64,000 nucleotides of DNA. It comes from Flagellimonas olearia (GTDB lineage: Bacteria; Bacteroidota; Bacteroidia; Flavobacteriales; Flavobacteriaceae). This document shows, piece by piece, positions 62,881-64,000 of this stretch. A program made the translations under genes and the position numbers. The DNA lies in the NCBI RefSeq assembly GCF_009184425.1, contig NZ_WELG01000001.1, forward strand, positions 558,001 through 622,000, given 5' to 3'. Under the pieces are notes generated by a model. It saw only the letters and a list, made by a program, of their open reading frames with translations, searched no databases and was not told the DNA's origin. Numbering within the stretch: position 1 is the stretch's first letter; every line of letters starts with the position of its first letter.

Positions 62881-63089
62881 TTAACCAAAACATAAAACAT
62901 GAATAGGGAACATCGATTTTATGGTTATGCAGCCATGGATTTATAAAGACGGTCTTCTTGCCATTCTAAATTTTTAAAGGATTTGCTTAGAGGAATGGGA
63001 ATTTCTGGAATGTTGGGACACCAATCTTTTCAACAAAATAGTTTGTCAATAGTATATGTAAACCGAATAGGTATTCAAGAAATTTAAAA

Positions 63090-64000
63090 ATGGGTGAAAA
63101 ACAAAGTTCGCGACGGGAATTCATTAAAAAAGCGGCTACAGGTTCGACCTTTTTCGTGGCCGGTGGGGTACTACCACAGTTCAGTGCAAAAAGTTATCGG
63201 CAAATTTTAGGGGCCAACAACAGAATCAACGTTTCCATGATGGGGGTCAATAGTCGAGGGAAAGCCTTGGCACAGAATTTTGTACAGCATCGGAATTTTA
63301 ATGTTCTACATATCTGTGATGTGGATAGTCGTGCCATTGTCAACTGTATGAAGGCAGTCAGGCAACGGCAGGACAAAAAGGTAAAGACCTTTGTGGATTT
63401 TAGGAAATCACTGGACAGTAAAGATATTGATGCCTTGGTGATTGCGGCTCCCGACCACTGGCATGCACCGGCTTCACTTTTGGCCCTACAGGCAGGCAAA
63501 CATGTATATGTAGAAAAACCATGTAGCCATAACCCAAGGGAGGGAGAGTTGTTGGTTCAGGCTGCATTGAGATACAATAAGATTGTTCAAATGGGTAATC
63601 AACGGCGTTCATGGCCTAATGTGATCGAAGGTGTCAACGCGCTTAAGAGCGGAGTCATTGGTCGAGTTTATTTTGGTAAGGGTTGGTATACCAACAATCG
63701 TCCTTCCATTGGTATTGGAAAGGAGATGTCAGTCCCTGAATGGCTTGACTGGGATCTGTGGCAAGGTCCGGCTCCTAGAAAGCAATTTAAGGATAATATT
63801 GTCCATTATAATTGGCATTGGAGGTGGCATTGGGGAACAGGGGAGGCGTTGAACAATGGGACCCATATGATAGATCTTCTACGATGGGGTATGGGAGTGG
63901 ATTATCCTACAAAGGTCAATTCCAATGGTGGTCGGTATCGGTATATGGATGACTGGGAGACACCGGATACCCAAATCATCAATCTCGATTTTGACAATGA
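63090..64000 (+). CDS. Tat-exported Gfo/Idh/MocA-family oxidoreductase, 3' end beyond the window
   Basis: The frame from ATG 63090 is open to the window end, about 303 residues. It begins with a twin-arginine signal (SRREFIKKAATGS, then a hydrophobic FFVAGGVLPQF). The Rossmann part has NVSMMGVNSRGKALAQ, ICDVDSR, ALVIAAPDHWHAPASLLALQAGKHVYVEKP (the family EKP motif) and GTHMIDLLRWGMG (His). The secreted members use tightly bound NAD in sugar oxidation or, in GH109-like enzymes, in glycoside cleavage. The role here is undecided. Two LacI-2 operators precede it. Confidence 0.87.
   Translation, partial: MGEKQSSRREFIKKAATGSTFFVAGGVLPQFSAKSYRQILGANNRINVSMMGVNSRGKALAQNFVQHRNFNVLHICDVDSRAIVNCMKAVRQRQDKKVKTFVDFRKSLDSKDIDALVIAAPDHWHAPASLLALQAGKHVYVEKPCSHNPREGELLVQAALRYNKIVQMGNQRRSWPNVIEGVNALKSGVIGRVYFGKGWYTNNRPSIGIGKEMSVPEWLDWDLWQGPAPRKQFKDNIVHYNWHWRWHWGTGEALNNGTHMIDLLRWGMGVDYPTKVNSNGGRYRYMDDWETPDTQIINLDFDN

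Larger units (their letters stand above)
62484..63089. other. Upstream region of the oxidoreductase gene with two LacI-2 operators
   Basis: About 600 bp with no gene identified. Two operator-like sites lie at 62817-62834 and 62863-62880, with centres 46 bp apart. The rest is AT-rich leader sequence. Confidence 0.5.

Noticed and set aside
63090-64000. Calling the Tat-exported oxidoreductase a GH109 glycosidase
   Set aside because: The visible part has the general Gfo/Idh/MocA motifs only; the sequence around the active site does not resemble the GH109 enzyme I can recall.

Overview
The window looks like a chromosome segment of a marine Bacteroidota, most likely family Flavobacteriaceae. The evidence is a SusC/SusD pair, an ECF-sigma/FecR trans-envelope switch, a LytS-LytTR two-component system, DUF6597-type AraC regulators, many secreted lipoproteins and weak Shine-Dalgarno sequences. 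No rRNA, tRNA, CRISPR array, transposase or integrase was seen. The genus cannot be named from the sequence alone.

Region 1 (1-6.3 kb) holds the end of an AHSA1/SRPBCC gene, a GlxA-type AraC regulator, and an outer-membrane beta-barrel receptor. The receptor is divergent from an overlapping sensor kinase/LytTR response-regulator pair.

Region 2 (6.4-30.8 kb) is an accessory island of small soluble or secreted enzymes, mostly on the minus strand. It has six alpha/beta hydrolases (one broken), several SRPBCC/AHSA1 proteins, VOC proteins, DoxX membrane proteins, SnoaL-like proteins, a rifampin ADP-ribosyltransferase (Arr), an adenylate/guanylate cyclase and two amidohydrolases. Five AraC-family regulators are scattered among them: one GlxA-type, three DUF6597-type and one with an arabinose-binding-like N-domain. 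Two non-coding signals recur. One is a 14-bp motif, GAAYAAAWCRGACA, with six copies. The other is a 37-bp element with two copies that match at 33 of 37 positions. Gene decay is visible: a hydrolase with an in-frame stop ahead of its catalytic histidine, a frameshifted SRPBCC gene, a SnoaL gene cut to half length, and two stretches with only fragments of open frame.

Region 3 (31.4-64 kb) is a large glycan-utilisation locus read almost wholly on the plus strand. A LacI repressor is divergent from a mannonate-dehydrogenase-like SDR across a double operator. Then come ECF sigma, FecR anti-sigma, a SusC with an STN signalling domain, SusD, a sulfatase, a sodium/solute symporter, a KDPG-aldolase-like protein, an AGE-family epimerase, an unrecognised secreted protein, NagA, NagB, a GH33-type sialidase, AraB-type ribulokinase, L-fucose/D-arabinose isomerase, a second LacI, a second Asp-box propeller enzyme, a DapA/NanA-family lyase, a second symporter, an SDR, a broken HPP-family gene and a Tat-exported Gfo/Idh/MocA oxidoreductase that runs off the window. 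The second LacI has a recognisable 18-bp operator (about TGCTTAAACGTTAAAGCA) at five places: before araB, before lacI, before the propeller gene, and twice before the oxidoreductase.

Taken together, the locus could capture a sulfated oligosaccharide and remove sulfate and sialic acid-like caps. It could then feed the sugars through lyase, epimerase and NagA/NagB (amino sugar), FucI/AraB (deoxy sugar or D-arabinose) and SDR/aldolase (acid) branches. Substrate assignment is inference. No GlcNAc kinase, fuculose-phosphate aldolase, fucosidase or polysaccharide lyase is visible in the window.
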